A stretch of DNA of 64,000 bases from the IMG/VR virus record IMGVR_UViG_3300042900_000549, positions 19,722 through 83,721 of that record; one strand, 5' to 3'. Shown piece by piece: positions 23,128 through 32,365 of this stretch (position 1 is the stretch's first letter; every line of letters starts with the position of its first letter). Under the pieces are notes generated by a model. The model was given only the letters and a program-made list of their open reading frames with translations. It was not told the DNA's origin and did not search any database. Source of the DNA: a virus. The position numbers and the translations under genes are program-made.

Positions 23128-24168
23128 ATGAGTGAATATACAAAAACAGCACTAGTTCTGGGTGCTGGTGGTTTCATTGGAAGTCACATGGTTAAAAGAC
23201 TACGATCAGAAGGATATTGGGTTCGTGGAGTGGATCTTAAATACCCAGAGTTCTCTAATCATCAATGCAACGAGTTTATTATTGGAGATCTTAGAGATCC
23301 TCTCTTTGTGGAAAGAGTCATTCTGTTCAAAGGAGAATTGGGAAACTTTTATAATCATGTTCCATCTCGTTATCTGCAGGGATTTGATGAAATCTATCAG
23401 TTTGCTGCTGATATGGGTGGAGCAGGATTTGTTTTTACTGGAGAGAATGATGCAGATATTATGCATAATTCAGTAACGATTAATCTGAATGTTTTGGAAT
23501 CAGTTCGTAAGTTTAATGACTTTAAGGATACAAATAGGACTAAAATTTTCTACTCTGGTTCTGCTTGTATGTACCCAGAGTATAACCAATTAGATCCTGA
23601 TAATCCCGACTGTCGTGAAGAATCCGCATACCCCGCAGCACCAGATTCAGAATATGGATGGGAAAAACTCTTTTCTGAACGATTGTTTTTCGCATATCAT
23701 CGTAACTACGGGATTGATGTTAGGGTTGCTCGCTATCATAATATCTTTGGACCTGAAGGAACCTGGGAAGGTGGGAGAGAAAAATCCCCCGCAGCAATCT
23801 GTAGAAAGGTTGCATACCTCCCAGAAACAGGTGGTGCGATAGAAGTATGGGGTGATGGTCTTCAGACTCGTTCATTCCTTTATATTGATGAGTGTATTGA
23901 AGCAACTCGTCGTATGATGGAATCCGAATTTATTGGACCAGTAAATATTGGTTCTGAAGAAATGGTCACCATCAATCAACTTGTGGAGACTGCTGCAAAG
24001 GTCTCTGGTAAAGTAGTTCAGAAAGTATATAAATTAGATGCACCTCTTGGTGTTCGTGGTCGCAACTCAAATAATGATCTTATCCGTAAAGAACTTGGAT
24101 GGGATTATTCACAGACACTTGAAGAAGGTATTCATAAGACTTATGAGTGGATTTTAGATCAAATTTGA
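23128..24168 (+). CDS. GDP-mannose 3,5-epimerase
   Basis: A 346-residue short-chain epimerase. The NAD-binding GAGGFIGSH lies at residues 12-20. The protein resembles plant GDP-mannose 3,5-epimerase: ADMGGAGF, SGSACMYPEY, YGWEK, GGREKSPAA, WGDGLQTRSF and VRGRNSNN. Catalytic residues of the Arabidopsis enzyme (Cys145, Tyr174, Lys178, Lys217) map to Cys147, Tyr176, Lys180 and Lys219, a constant offset of two. The reaction would convert GDP-D-mannose to GDP-L-galactose (and GDP-L-gulose). It heads a glycosyltransferase cluster with its own promoter. Confidence 0.88.
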   Translation: MSEYTKTALVLGAGGFIGSHMVKRLRSEGYWVRGVDLKYPEFSNHQCNEFIIGDLRDPLFVERVILFKGELGNFYNHVPSRYLQGFDEIYQFAADMGGAGFVFTGENDADIMHNSVTINLNVLESVRKFNDFKDTNRTKIFYSGSACMYPEYNQLDPDNPDCREESAYPAAPDSEYGWEKLFSERLFFAYHRNYGIDVRVARYHNIFGPEGTWEGGREKSPAAICRKVAYLPETGGAIEVWGDGLQTRSFLYIDECIEATRRMMESEFIGPVNIGSEEMVTINQLVETAAKVSGKVVQKVYKLDAPLGVRGRNSNNDLIRKELGWDYSQTLEEGIHKTYEWILDQI

Positions 24169-24219
24169 TACCTCTGCTACTGACAATTTTAATATCAAAT
24201 TAATTTTTGTAAAAGTAAA

Positions 24220-25023
24220 ATGATTGGATTTAATCACTTAGGTAAGGTAGGACAACTAGGAAACCAGATGTTCCAGTATGCTGCCACCAAATCTATCGCT
24301 AGAAAGATTGGAACAGACTTTATGATTCCTGATCATAGAGAAGTTGTTGTTGATGTTCTTGGTAATAAACTTTATGTAGAACTTTTTAAGGTATTTACCT
24401 TGGATCCAGTTAATCGAGGATACTTAAATATTAAACAGGAAGATTATCTACACGAATCCACTTTTGAATTTGATGAAAAGTTCTTTGAATTGGATCCTAA
24501 TAAGGATATCTCTCTATTTGGATACTTTCAAACTGAAAAGTATTTCAAGCATATTGAGAGTGAAATTCGTGAAGACTTTACCTTTCAAGATCAATATGTA
24601 AATGAATGTGCCGACATTTTGGATCAGTTTGACACCCCAATTGCTTTACACATTCGTAGAGGAGACTTTCTAATTAATTCATTAAATCATGCTAATCTAC
24701 CAATTGAATATTATGAGACAGCACTTCAACAGTTTGATCATAATCGTCAAGTTGTAATCTTTTCTGATGACCCATTTTGGTGTAAAAATCAATCACTTTT
24801 TACTGATGATAGATTCTTGGTCTCTGACGGGAATAGTTCATATCATGATCTTTACTTGATGTCTAAGTGCTCTGATTTTATTATTTCTAACAGCACTTTT
24901 AGTTGGTGGGGATCTTGGTTAGCAAATACTGGAAAGGTTGTTGCTCCATCTCTCTGGTTTGGACCCAATAATTCCAGTAAGAATGTAAAAGATCTTTATT
25001 GTGATGGGTGGACAATCCAATGA
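24220..25023 (+). CDS. GT11 alpha-1,2-fucosyl/galactosyltransferase
   Basis: A 267-residue glycosyltransferase of family GT11. Hallmarks are GQLGNQMFQYA near the N-terminus, HIRRGDF (nucleotide-sugar motif) in the middle and SNSTFSWWGSWLA towards the end. GT11 enzymes usually transfer L-fucose from GDP-fucose. L-fucose is 6-deoxy-L-galactose, and the adjacent gene should make GDP-L-galactose, so this enzyme may use that donor; this is inference. It overlaps the next gene by four bases. Confidence 0.85.
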   Translation: MIGFNHLGKVGQLGNQMFQYAATKSIARKIGTDFMIPDHREVVVDVLGNKLYVELFKVFTLDPVNRGYLNIKQEDYLHESTFEFDEKFFELDPNKDISLFGYFQTEKYFKHIESEIREDFTFQDQYVNECADILDQFDTPIALHIRRGDFLINSLNHANLPIEYYETALQQFDHNRQVVIFSDDPFWCKNQSLFTDDRFLVSDGNSSYHDLYLMSKCSDFIISNSTFSWWGSWLANTGKVVAPSLWFGPNNSSKNVKDLYCDGWTIQ

Positions 25024-25730
25024 AAATGTCTATTGCCATTCCTACATATGAATCTAAAAGTAGAGGTGGTGAATTTTTAAATGATTTACTTCGAACAATT
25101 GAAATACAGACATTTAAAGATTTTGAAGTAGTTATTTCTGATCATAGTATCAATAATAAATTATTAAAAGTTGTTGATCAATATGTACAAAAATTTAAAA
25201 TTGTTTATGTTAAGAATGAAGAACTTAGAGGAAATGGTCCTGCAAATACAAATAATTCTATTGAAAATTGTTCAGGTAAAATTATTAAGGTAATGTTTCA
25301 GGATGACTTTTTTTATGATGATGAGGCATTAGAAAAGATTTACAATGCCTTTGAATCTGATACAAAGTGGTTGTTATGTGCTTGTAACCACACAAGAAAT
25401 GATGGTAATTCTTTTTATGGTGACTTGTATCCTGCTTGGAATAATGATATACTTAATGGAGTGAATACAATTAGTTCTCCGTCTGTCTTGGCAACAAGGC
25501 GTGAAGTTTTTGAAAAGGTTAAATTTGATCCAAATTTAGTGATGATGATGGATTGCGAATTCTATTATCATGTTAAAGAAATTTATGGAGACCCAGTTTA
25601 TTATCATGATGTGTTAGTGTCTAATAGAGTTCATAATGATCAAATATCTTCTATGTATTTAAAAGAAGATTATCAAAAAAAATTTAATAGTGAACTTTTA
25701 TATTGTAAAAAAAAGCATGGAGTTAAGTAA
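25020..25730 (+). CDS. GT2-family glycosyltransferase
   Basis: A 236-residue GT-A glycosyltransferase. It opens MKMSIAIPTYES, has FEVVISDHS, and VMFQDDFFYDD supplies the DxD-like metal site. SSPSVLATRREVF and MMDCEFYYHV follow the usual acceptor-side pattern. The start at 25020 overlaps the preceding stop (ATGA); an earlier in-frame ATG at 25008 is less likely. Donor and acceptor unknown; probably acts on the host or phage glycan built by this island. Confidence 0.85.
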   Translation: MKMSIAIPTYESKSRGGEFLNDLLRTIEIQTFKDFEVVISDHSINNKLLKVVDQYVQKFKIVYVKNEELRGNGPANTNNSIENCSGKIIKVMFQDDFFYDDEALEKIYNAFESDTKWLLCACNHTRNDGNSFYGDLYPAWNNDILNGVNTISSPSVLATRREVFEKVKFDPNLVMMMDCEFYYHVKEIYGDPVYYHDVLVSNRVHNDQISSMYLKEDYQKKFNSELLYCKKKHGVK

Positions 25731-25731
25731 A

Positions 25732-25782
25732 ATGCCTAAAGTTTTGATTGTTGAATTTGGATTTGTTGGATCTGTAAAATAA
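25732..25782 (+). pseudogene. Remnant of NAD-dependent sugar dehydrogenase
   Basis: A 16-codon frame, MPKVLIVEFGFVGSVK, then TAA. It looks like the first Rossmann strand and turn of a UDP-glucose-dehydrogenase-type protein (usual form VLIVGxGFVG) with the first Gly of GxGxxG replaced by Glu. Everything after is missing. Probably a leftover of a gene deleted during island remodelling. Confidence 0.45.
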
Positions 25783-25788
25783 TAAACC

Positions 25789-26490
25789 ATGAAAATTGCT
25801 GTTATAACTGCTTCAATAGGAACAAATAAACTATTACCTCAACAAAAGTATGATGGTGTTGATTATCATGCTTTTGTTGATAATAGTGAAAATAATAACG
25901 ATTGGGTTGAACATCCAGATCTTCAATATTGGAATCAACATTCTGCTATTCAATTTTCTTCAGACCCAGTTTATGCAAATCGAAGAAATGCAAAGATTTA
26001 TAAGATAATTCCTTTTGCATTTCTTCCAGATTATGATTATTATTTTTGGATTGATTCGACTCATATTTTAGAACAAAATCCAAATAATCTTGTAGAAACT
26101 TATCTTAAAGATGCTGACGTTGCAGTTTTTAAACATCAACAACGGGAATGTATTTACAAAGAGGGTGAGTTTATCAAACAAATTAAATTTGATTATTCAA
26201 ATTTAATTGATGATCAACTTGCTTTTTATAAGAATATGTGCTATCCTGAAGGTAATGGATTGTATGAACTTCCGGTAAGATTTCAACGCAATAATGAATT
26301 AACACAAAAAATGGGATTGATGTGGTGGGAGCAAATTTGTATGTTTTCATCTAGAGATCAATTAAGTTTCCCTTTTGTATGCCATCAACTTAATATTAAT
26401 TTATCAATATTACCTGGTGCTGCTAATACAATCCGAGGTAATTCTATCGCACCTCAAGTAATTATGTCCAATCATAGTAGAATATTCTAA
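25789..26490 (+). CDS. TOD1/MUCI70-like (DUF616) glycosyltransferase
   Basis: A 233-residue protein. ANRRNAKIYKIIPFAFLPDYDYYFWIDSTH (split here as ANRRNAKIYKI and FLPDYDYYFWIDSTH) is the core of the DUF616 glycosyltransferase family; the D-S-T within WIDST occupies the DxD position. HQQRECIYKEG and a late MGLMWWEQICMF block also fit. Acceptor unknown. The stop overlaps the next ATG. Confidence 0.75.
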   Translation: MKIAVITASIGTNKLLPQQKYDGVDYHAFVDNSENNNDWVEHPDLQYWNQHSAIQFSSDPVYANRRNAKIYKIIPFAFLPDYDYYFWIDSTHILEQNPNNLVETYLKDADVAVFKHQQRECIYKEGEFIKQIKFDYSNLIDDQLAFYKNMCYPEGNGLYELPVRFQRNNELTQKMGLMWWEQICMFSSRDQLSFPFVCHQLNINLSILPGAANTIRGNSIAPQVIMSNHSRIF

Positions 26491-27812
26491 TGTGTAGTTT
26501 TCTTTTTACTGATAAAGATATAAATGATTTAGATCACGTTAATCATTTTATGAAGTTTCGTGGACCAGATTTGACTAAAACTATTGAGATTAATGAATAT
26601 ACATTTATTCATAATATTTTGTCAATTACCGGAACGTTCTCTGAACAACCTTTTGTGAATCATGATGATCAAATTGTTTGTATTTATAATGGCGAAATCT
26701 ATAACTATCTAGAATTTGGTGAATACAATTCTGATGGTGAATGTCTCATTCCATTATATAAAAAATATGGGGATAAGTTTGTAAAAGAACTTGATGGTGA
26801 GTTTGCTATCGTCCTTGTTGACTTTAAGAATAATAAAATCATTATATCTACTGATGTATTTTCCACAAAACCATTATGGTTTTCGATTGGAGATCAACTT
26901 GCTGTAGCAACGTATGAGTCTGCAGTAAAAGCATTAGGATTTAGAAAGGCAACTAAACTTGATGCAAATACCACACAAGTTTTTGATTTGGAAACCAGAA
27001 AATTACTTCAAGAATTTTGTGTTTATGAATTTGATTTAATACAACATAAAACCGACTTTTCTGATTGGATTATTTCATTTGAAAATTCTATTCGAAAGCG
27101 TACATCCAATCTTAGAGAAAATATCTTTATTGGACTTTCGAGTGGATATGATAGTGGTGGAATTGCTTGTGAATTGAATAAACAAAATGTTCCGTATAAA
27201 GCATATACTGTAGTTGGAAGTGAAAATAAGGAAATCTTGGATAAGAGATTTTCTATGTTTAATGAAAATTGTTCTGGGCAATATCTTGAAGATAATCGTT
27301 GGCAATATAGAGATTACATTAATCGGAATGTGGAAGAATTTAAATATAGAATTTATTCTTCAAGTAACGACTATAATGAGTTTGATAGGAGACTTCAGGA
27401 TGATAACGGATCTTGTGGTCTATCTATGATTTGTGATAATGCTAAAAGGGAAGGAAAAAAAGTATATCTTTCTGGATCTGGGTCCGATGAAATTTTTTCT
27501 GACTATGGATTTAATGGTGAGAAAAAGTTTCTCCACAGTAATTTTGGTGGATTATTTCCAGAAGATCTAACTACAATCTTTCCATGGGCATCTTTTTATG
27601 GAAGTACAATGGTTTCATACTTGGCAAAGGAAGAATATGTTGCTGGATCTTATGGTATAGAAACTAGGTATCCATATCTGGATACATATGTCGTACAAGA
27701 ATTTTTATGGTTAAATTGCAATCTTAAAAATTTAAAATACAAATCAGTTTTGGATGAATATTTAACTAAATCAAACTATCCATTTGAAAAAAATATTAAA
27801 AGAGGATTTTGA
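26490..27812 (+). CDS. Asparagine-synthase-like amidotransferase
   Basis: A 440-residue, two-domain protein. The N-terminus MCSFLF puts the class II glutamine-amidotransferase Cys at position 2, followed by NGEIYNYLEF and DGEFAIVLVD. The synthase domain has the PP-loop-like GLSSGYDSGGIA and SGSGSDEIFSDYGF. It is shorter than E. coli AsnB (554), with a reduced C-terminal domain. In glycan clusters such enzymes often amidate a sugar carboxylate rather than make asparagine; either is possible. Confidence 0.82.
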   Translation: MCSFLFTDKDINDLDHVNHFMKFRGPDLTKTIEINEYTFIHNILSITGTFSEQPFVNHDDQIVCIYNGEIYNYLEFGEYNSDGECLIPLYKKYGDKFVKELDGEFAIVLVDFKNNKIIISTDVFSTKPLWFSIGDQLAVATYESAVKALGFRKATKLDANTTQVFDLETRKLLQEFCVYEFDLIQHKTDFSDWIISFENSIRKRTSNLRENIFIGLSSGYDSGGIACELNKQNVPYKAYTVVGSENKEILDKRFSMFNENCSGQYLEDNRWQYRDYINRNVEEFKYRIYSSSNDYNEFDRRLQDDNGSCGLSMICDNAKREGKKVYLSGSGSDEIFSDYGFNGEKKFLHSNFGGLFPEDLTTIFPWASFYGSTMVSYLAKEEYVAGSYGIETRYPYLDTYVVQEFLWLNCNLKNLKYKSVLDEYLTKSNYPFEKNIKRGF

Positions 27813-27814
27813 TA

Positions 27815-28438
27815 ATGGACAATGAATTAAAAAATACATTTACTCAAATATACAAGACTAAAATTTGGGGAGAAGGATCTGGGCAAGGATCAACAGATGA
27901 ACTTATTGTTAATACTTATATTAATGATATTTCTGCTTTTTTAAAATCTTTTAATAACAAACCAAAAATCATAGATCTTGGATGTGGAGATTTTAATGTT
28001 GGATCTAAAATTATTGAATATTCTTCTGAATATATTGCTTGTGATATAGTGGAGTTTATTATAAAAGAAAATAAAAAAAAATATTTTGATGCAAATGTAG
28101 AATTTCAAGTATTGGATATATCTAAGGACGATCTTCCCTTAGGTGATATTGCAATTATTCGGCAAGTTCTTCAACATTTATCCAATAGAAAAATAAATAA
28201 TATACTAAAAAATATATACGATACTTACCAGTACGTTATAATTACGGAGCATATTCCAAAAGATAAATTTATACCCAATATTGATATGTCTTCTGGGAAT
28301 AAAACTAGAATTGAATTGAATAGTGGGGTTGTTGTAACTGAAAGTCCATTTTCATTAAAAATAAAGGATCAGAAACTTATAAGTTCAATTACACTTGGGG
28401 ATACGGTATTAAAAACATTAGTGTATCAATTACACTAA
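27815..28438 (+). CDS. SAM-dependent methyltransferase
   Basis: A 207-residue class I methyltransferase. The SAM-binding motif is IIDLGCGDFNVGSKI, followed by EYIACDIVEF (acidic residue at the end of strand 2) and DIAIIRQVLQHLSNR. The ATG at 27815 lies three bases after the preceding stop; the upstream TTG is not needed. Likely methylates a sugar or glycan made by the island. Target unknown. Confidence 0.82.
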   Translation: MDNELKNTFTQIYKTKIWGEGSGQGSTDELIVNTYINDISAFLKSFNNKPKIIDLGCGDFNVGSKIIEYSSEYIACDIVEFIIKENKKKYFDANVEFQVLDISKDDLPLGDIAIIRQVLQHLSNRKINNILKNIYDTYQYVIITEHIPKDKFIPNIDMSSGNKTRIELNSGVVVTESPFSLKIKDQKLISSITLGDTVLKTLVYQLH

Positions 28439-28495
28439 TGTTGACATTAAATAAATAATGTTTTAAAATAAAATTAAAATTGGAGATTTAAACAA

Positions 28496-29065
28496 ATGGC
28501 AACATATGATGGTAATGGAAATATGATTAGTACTTTATCTGTTGAAGTTCTAAAAAAATATCCAAATGAAATATTTGTAGAAACTGGAACTCAAAATGGT
28601 CATGGTACTCAAATTGCTCTAGATTGTGGATTTAAAAAAATTCTGACAATCGAAATTGATCATGAACAAATTTTGCGTACTAGTAAAAGGTTTGAAAAAG
28701 AAATTGAATTGGGAATTATTGAAATTATTGAGGGCGATACTTTTAAAGTCTTTGAAGATGTTCTGAATAAGGTTGATAAACAAGCTACATTTTGGTTAGA
28801 TGCCCATTGGGATGGTGGACCTACAAAAGGTGAATATAAATGTCCTCTTCCATTTGAATTAGAATTACTATTGAATCATACAATTAAAACTCATACAATA
28901 TTAGTTGATGATAAGAGGATTATTGGAAATCCAAATAGTACATGGGGAGATGATCTAGATCTTAATTTAATTATTGAATCGATGATGGACATTAATCCTG
29001 ATTATAAAATTTCTTTTGAGGATGGATGTATTCCGGATGATATTATTGTTGCCTGCTTGAAATGA
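28496..29065 (+). CDS. Methyltransferase-like protein
   Basis: A 189-residue protein with a SAM-binding-like start: EIFVETGTQNGHGTQIALDC then ILTIEIDHEQ. ATFWLDAHWDGGP and THTILVDDKRIIG are typical of small Rossmann proteins of the FkbM/rhamnosyl methyltransferase type. A good ribosome site (GGAGA) precedes it. Overlaps the next gene by four bases. Target unknown. Confidence 0.72.
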   Translation: MATYDGNGNMISTLSVEVLKKYPNEIFVETGTQNGHGTQIALDCGFKKILTIEIDHEQILRTSKRFEKEIELGIIEIIEGDTFKVFEDVLNKVDKQATFWLDAHWDGGPTKGEYKCPLPFELELLLNHTIKTHTILVDDKRIIGNPNSTWGDDLDLNLIIESMMDINPDYKISFEDGCIPDDIIVACLK

Positions 29066-29817
29066 GTAAAAATTTAGCAATAACTTGCTTATCAAAGGGA
29101 TACTCTAACCATGATGAATATGTAGAGATAATTTCTAGAAATAAAAGTATACTTAAATATATTGGAAAAGACTATCCAATTCTTATATTTAACGAAGGAA
29201 ATATTTCGATAAATCATCAAAATTACATCTCCAGTTTTACTCCGGAGTTAAAATTTGAATTTATAAACATAGAAGAGATCTGGAATTCTCAATATCCATA
29301 TTCTTCTATGTGTAGATTTTTTTCATATTATATATGGAATTATTGTAAACATTACGATTATGTTATGAGAATTGATACTGATTGTGAGATTATACAAGGC
29401 GAGAATGTTCTTTCTAACTTAGAAAATAAAAATGTTTATTATAAAACAGTATCTTGGCCATGGGGAGAAAATCATCCAATGACAAATATCAGTCTCCCTC
29501 AATTTATTGAGTCAATAACTAATATTGATAGGAATAATTTTTATCATAAATTTCCATATACGAATGTTTATCTAAGTCAAGTTAATTTTTGGTTGGATAG
29601 TGAAGTTAATAGGATTTTAAAAAATATCTGCTTATCAGATTTACAATTGATTAATAGATGGGGAGATCTTCCAATTTTGGGATCATTATTAAATATTTTT
29701 GCAAAAGAAAATATTGGAACTTTGCAATTAAAATATAAACATAAATCTCATAATTGCATAGTTGATTGTATTAATCAAAAAGTTATTGATGGTAATAATA
29801 TTGTTTGGAATTGTTGA
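29062..29817 (+). CDS. GT15-like mannosyltransferase
   Basis: A 251-residue protein. MCRFFSYYIWNYCKHYDYVMR followed by IDTDCEI resembles the 'CRF...hp.l..ydYyWR.e.d' core of the yeast KRE2/MNT1 alpha-mannosyltransferase family GT15, and PYTNVYLSQVNFWLDSEV resembles its later 'n.chFWsNFEi' region. GT15 enzymes use GDP-mannose, the substrate of the epimerase at 23128. Assignment is by pattern only. Confidence 0.6.
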   Translation: MSKNLAITCLSKGYSNHDEYVEIISRNKSILKYIGKDYPILIFNEGNISINHQNYISSFTPELKFEFINIEEIWNSQYPYSSMCRFFSYYIWNYCKHYDYVMRIDTDCEIIQGENVLSNLENKNVYYKTVSWPWGENHPMTNISLPQFIESITNIDRNNFYHKFPYTNVYLSQVNFWLDSEVNRILKNICLSDLQLINRWGDLPILGSLLNIFAKENIGTLQLKYKHKSHNCIVDCINQKVIDGNNIVWNC

Positions 29818-29818
29818 T

Positions 29819-30622
29819 ATGAAATATAGTATTTTTACAACAGCAAATAAATCTTATTACCCTTTTCTGGATATATTTACAGGTTCTGCTTTAGCAAATT
29901 GTAAAAATCTTGATAAAATTTACGTTGCAGATAGTGGACTTGGAAAATACCAAAAAACTATTAAAGATAAAAATAAAGTTAGTATTTTGGATACTGATTG
30001 TATTGATGAATATCGCGGTGTTCATTCTGATGGATGGGTAAAAGCAACTCAAATAAAAACCAAATATCTCAATAAGATTTTTCATGTAATTGATTTTGAT
30101 CATCCAGTCATTATGATTGATAGTGATGTTTGTATTTTACAAGATATAGAACCAATCATTTCACCACACTATGATATTCAAGTTACAACAATGAGTACTG
30201 GTGGTCATACAAGAGATGATGGTATTTACATTAGTGAGATTGCAAGTTTTGTTATTTTTAATAATATTCCAAAATGTAAAAGATTTATTCAACGATGGAT
30301 TAGACAAATGGAAAAATTTTCCGAAAATAAAACTTCTTTTCCACATGAAACTCCGGCATTAAATATTACTCTTAAAAATAATTTTGATAATTTAAATATT
30401 GGATATTTGGATGAGATAAAAGTATGTGCGGATTTGGAAATTGTAGATGGCACTTATTCTGTACATTTTAAAAGTAATGGATCTACCAAAGATAATCCAG
30501 TAGTTAATTTTGAAAAAAGAATTTTTTCAGTACAAAATAAAACAAATAATGATTTGGAACTTGATGGTTATTTGAATGAGCAAGTTTATGCTGATTGGAG
30601 AAATGAACATGAAACTAACTGA
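29819..30622 (+). CDS. GT8-like nucleotide-sugar transferase
   Basis: A 267-residue protein starting MKYSIFTTANKSYYPF. A DxD motif occurs in VIMIDSDVCIL, and HETPALNITL fits the acceptor helix of GT8/nucleotid_trans families. The ATG at 29819, one base after the preceding stop, is chosen over an ATG 57 bases upstream. It overlaps the next gene by 20 bases. Sugar unknown. Confidence 0.65.
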   Translation: MKYSIFTTANKSYYPFLDIFTGSALANCKNLDKIYVADSGLGKYQKTIKDKNKVSILDTDCIDEYRGVHSDGWVKATQIKTKYLNKIFHVIDFDHPVIMIDSDVCILQDIEPIISPHYDIQVTTMSTGGHTRDDGIYISEIASFVIFNNIPKCKRFIQRWIRQMEKFSENKTSFPHETPALNITLKNNFDNLNIGYLDEIKVCADLEIVDGTYSVHFKSNGSTKDNPVVNFEKRIFSVQNKTNNDLELDGYLNEQVYADWRNEHETN

Positions 30623-31493
30623 TAATAGACATTCCCTTTACATTTATTGTGATGGTGGATTTGGAAACCGATTTAATTCTTTAGTTTCCGGTCTTCTTAT
30701 ATCTAAATTTACTAAAATTGATCCCGTTATTGTGTGGCCCATTACAAATTGGTGTAGATCAAAATTTTCAACTTTGTTTGACAATGAATTTGATGTAGTT
30801 GAATATAATCTCAATTATTTTGGCATTAATACTCATGAATATGAATTCTTAATGCATGGTAATTTTTTAAATTTTAACACTCAAGTTCATCATCCACAAA
30901 ATTTTAGATCTATTGATGATATATGTGCATTTTGTCTTGATTCATCAAAGAATAAAATAGTCTACAACAATGATGCAATTCCATATTATATTGGTAAAGA
31001 TTTAATTGGTATGGTAATAAAAGACTTGATATTTAATAAAAATATAATTAGAGAAGCAAACAATTATATACAGAATAATTTGGGAGAAGAATTTGTTGGA
31101 ATTCATTTAAGAAATACTGATTTCTTTGATCCCCACAAACCAAATTTCAATCAAATTTATCAATACGTATTAGAGAATAGAAATAAAAAATATTTTGTAT
31201 GTTCTGATGATAAAGAAATGGAGGACATGTTTAATGAATTAGAAAATGTATTTGTCTATCCAAAAACAAGTTATGTAAAAAAGTTGACTGAAGATGGTGA
31301 ATGGAGATCTATTATCGTTGATGATACTGGAATTGAATATCCCTTCAATGTAGAAAGGTCAGATGAGAGTGTGCAGCAAGCAATTGTAGACTTGTACATC
31401 TTGTCAAAATCTGATATAATGAAAACTTCTGACAGTTCATTTTTACAGACATCCATTTTATTAAAAAACTCATACGAAAATGGACAAAAATAA
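30603..31493 (+). CDS. Fucosyltransferase-like GT-B protein (NodZ-like)
   Basis: A 296-residue protein starting MNMKLTDNRHSLYIY (ATGs at 30576, 30603 and 30609 are all in frame). The GDP-fucose-type signature is GGFGNRFNSLVSGLL near the start, VWPITNWCRSKF next, and GIHLRNTDFF in the middle, as in alpha-1,6- and O-fucosyltransferases. DSSFLQTSILLK closes the donor site. With the GT11 gene, this makes two enzymes expected to use GDP-L-fucose- or GDP-L-galactose-type donors in one cluster. Confidence 0.7.
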   Translation: MNMKLTDNRHSLYIYCDGGFGNRFNSLVSGLLISKFTKIDPVIVWPITNWCRSKFSTLFDNEFDVVEYNLNYFGINTHEYEFLMHGNFLNFNTQVHHPQNFRSIDDICAFCLDSSKNKIVYNNDAIPYYIGKDLIGMVIKDLIFNKNIIREANNYIQNNLGEEFVGIHLRNTDFFDPHKPNFNQIYQYVLENRNKKYFVCSDDKEMEDMFNELENVFVYPKTSYVKKLTEDGEWRSIIVDDTGIEYPFNVERSDESVQQAIVDLYILSKSDIMKTSDSSFLQTSILLKNSYENGQK

Positions 31494-32271
31494 ATCATCA
31501 TATAAACTCAAAAACTTTGGTCCCATATATTACCTAAATCTGGACGGTCAACCGGAAAGAAAAGAGTATATGGAAGATCAATTTGAATATTGGGAAATTG
31601 AAAATTATACACGTATCTCTGCATATGATGGTCGTGAAGATGATCTAAGTGATATTCTTAAAGGTAAGTATCCAGATATGATGTCTTCAGGTGAGATTGG
31701 ATGCGTAACATCTCATCTTAAGGCAATCAGACACTGGATGGAAACCTCTGATAGTCCATATGCAGTTATTATGGAAGATGATTGTGATATAGGTGTTGCT
31801 AAGTACTGGAACTTTACCTGGCAAGATTTTATTGCTCGTGCTCCTTATGCTTGGGATGTAATTCAACTTGCAATTATTTGTACAGGAGATATTGTAGTTC
31901 CTGTTCATAATCGGTTTGTGAATGATTTTTCTACTGCGTGTTATGTAATTACTCGTCATCATGCTCAGAAATTAATTAATAATCACATCCGTGCTGATAA
32001 GTACAAACTTGATAATGGTGTAAAACCAAGAGCAGTTGCTGATGATTTAATTTATAATTCTGGATGTACTTATGCTACTCCTATGCTCTTATATAAAACA
32101 GATCTAGGATCCACTATACATCCAGAGCATGTGGATATTTTTCATAAGAATAGTTATAATGCAATATTAAATTTTTGGGAAACTCAAGGAAGTCAGTTGA
32201 CATTAGATCAAATTACGAGTTATGACCCTTATCTGGGTAGGATAACCGAACCTTCTCAAAAGTCCGCTTGA
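31480..32271 (+). CDS. GT25-family glycosyltransferase
   Basis: A 263-residue member of the LPS glycosyltransferase family GT25. Signatures are IYYLNLDGQPERKEYM, GEIGCVTSHLKAIRHW and the metal site VIMEDDCDI. Family members transfer galactose in bacterial LPS. The end overlaps a promoter: its TGA stop (32269-32271) is part of TTGACA. Codon usage looks less extremely A+T-rich than the genes at 25-31 kb, hinting at a separate origin. Confidence 0.85.
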   Translation: MDKNKSSYKLKNFGPIYYLNLDGQPERKEYMEDQFEYWEIENYTRISAYDGREDDLSDILKGKYPDMMSSGEIGCVTSHLKAIRHWMETSDSPYAVIMEDDCDIGVAKYWNFTWQDFIARAPYAWDVIQLAIICTGDIVVPVHNRFVNDFSTACYVITRHHAQKLINNHIRADKYKLDNGVKPRAVADDLIYNSGCTYATPMLLYKTDLGSTIHPEHVDIFHKNSYNAILNFWETQGSQLTLDQITSYDPYLGRITEPSQKSA

Positions 32272-32296
32272 CAAATTCAAAATTCTGGTCTATCAT
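32268..32296 (+). promoter_or_regulatory. Sigma70-like promoter of porin gene
   Basis: TTGACA, 17-bp spacer, TATCAT at 32291-32296. Leaves a leader of about 60 bases before the porin ATG, with a small TAGAATCCC...GGAATTCT dyad. Confidence 0.75.
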
Positions 32297-32365
32297 AAAT
32301 ATGTTCTTAGAATCCCTTGTTGGAATTCTTAACACTTGTCCTTTAGTATAAAAACAAAAAACTTT

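Noticed and set aside
27809-27817. TTG as start of the methyltransferase at 27.8 kb
   Set aside because: An ATG two codons later lies just after the upstream stop and is sufficient.
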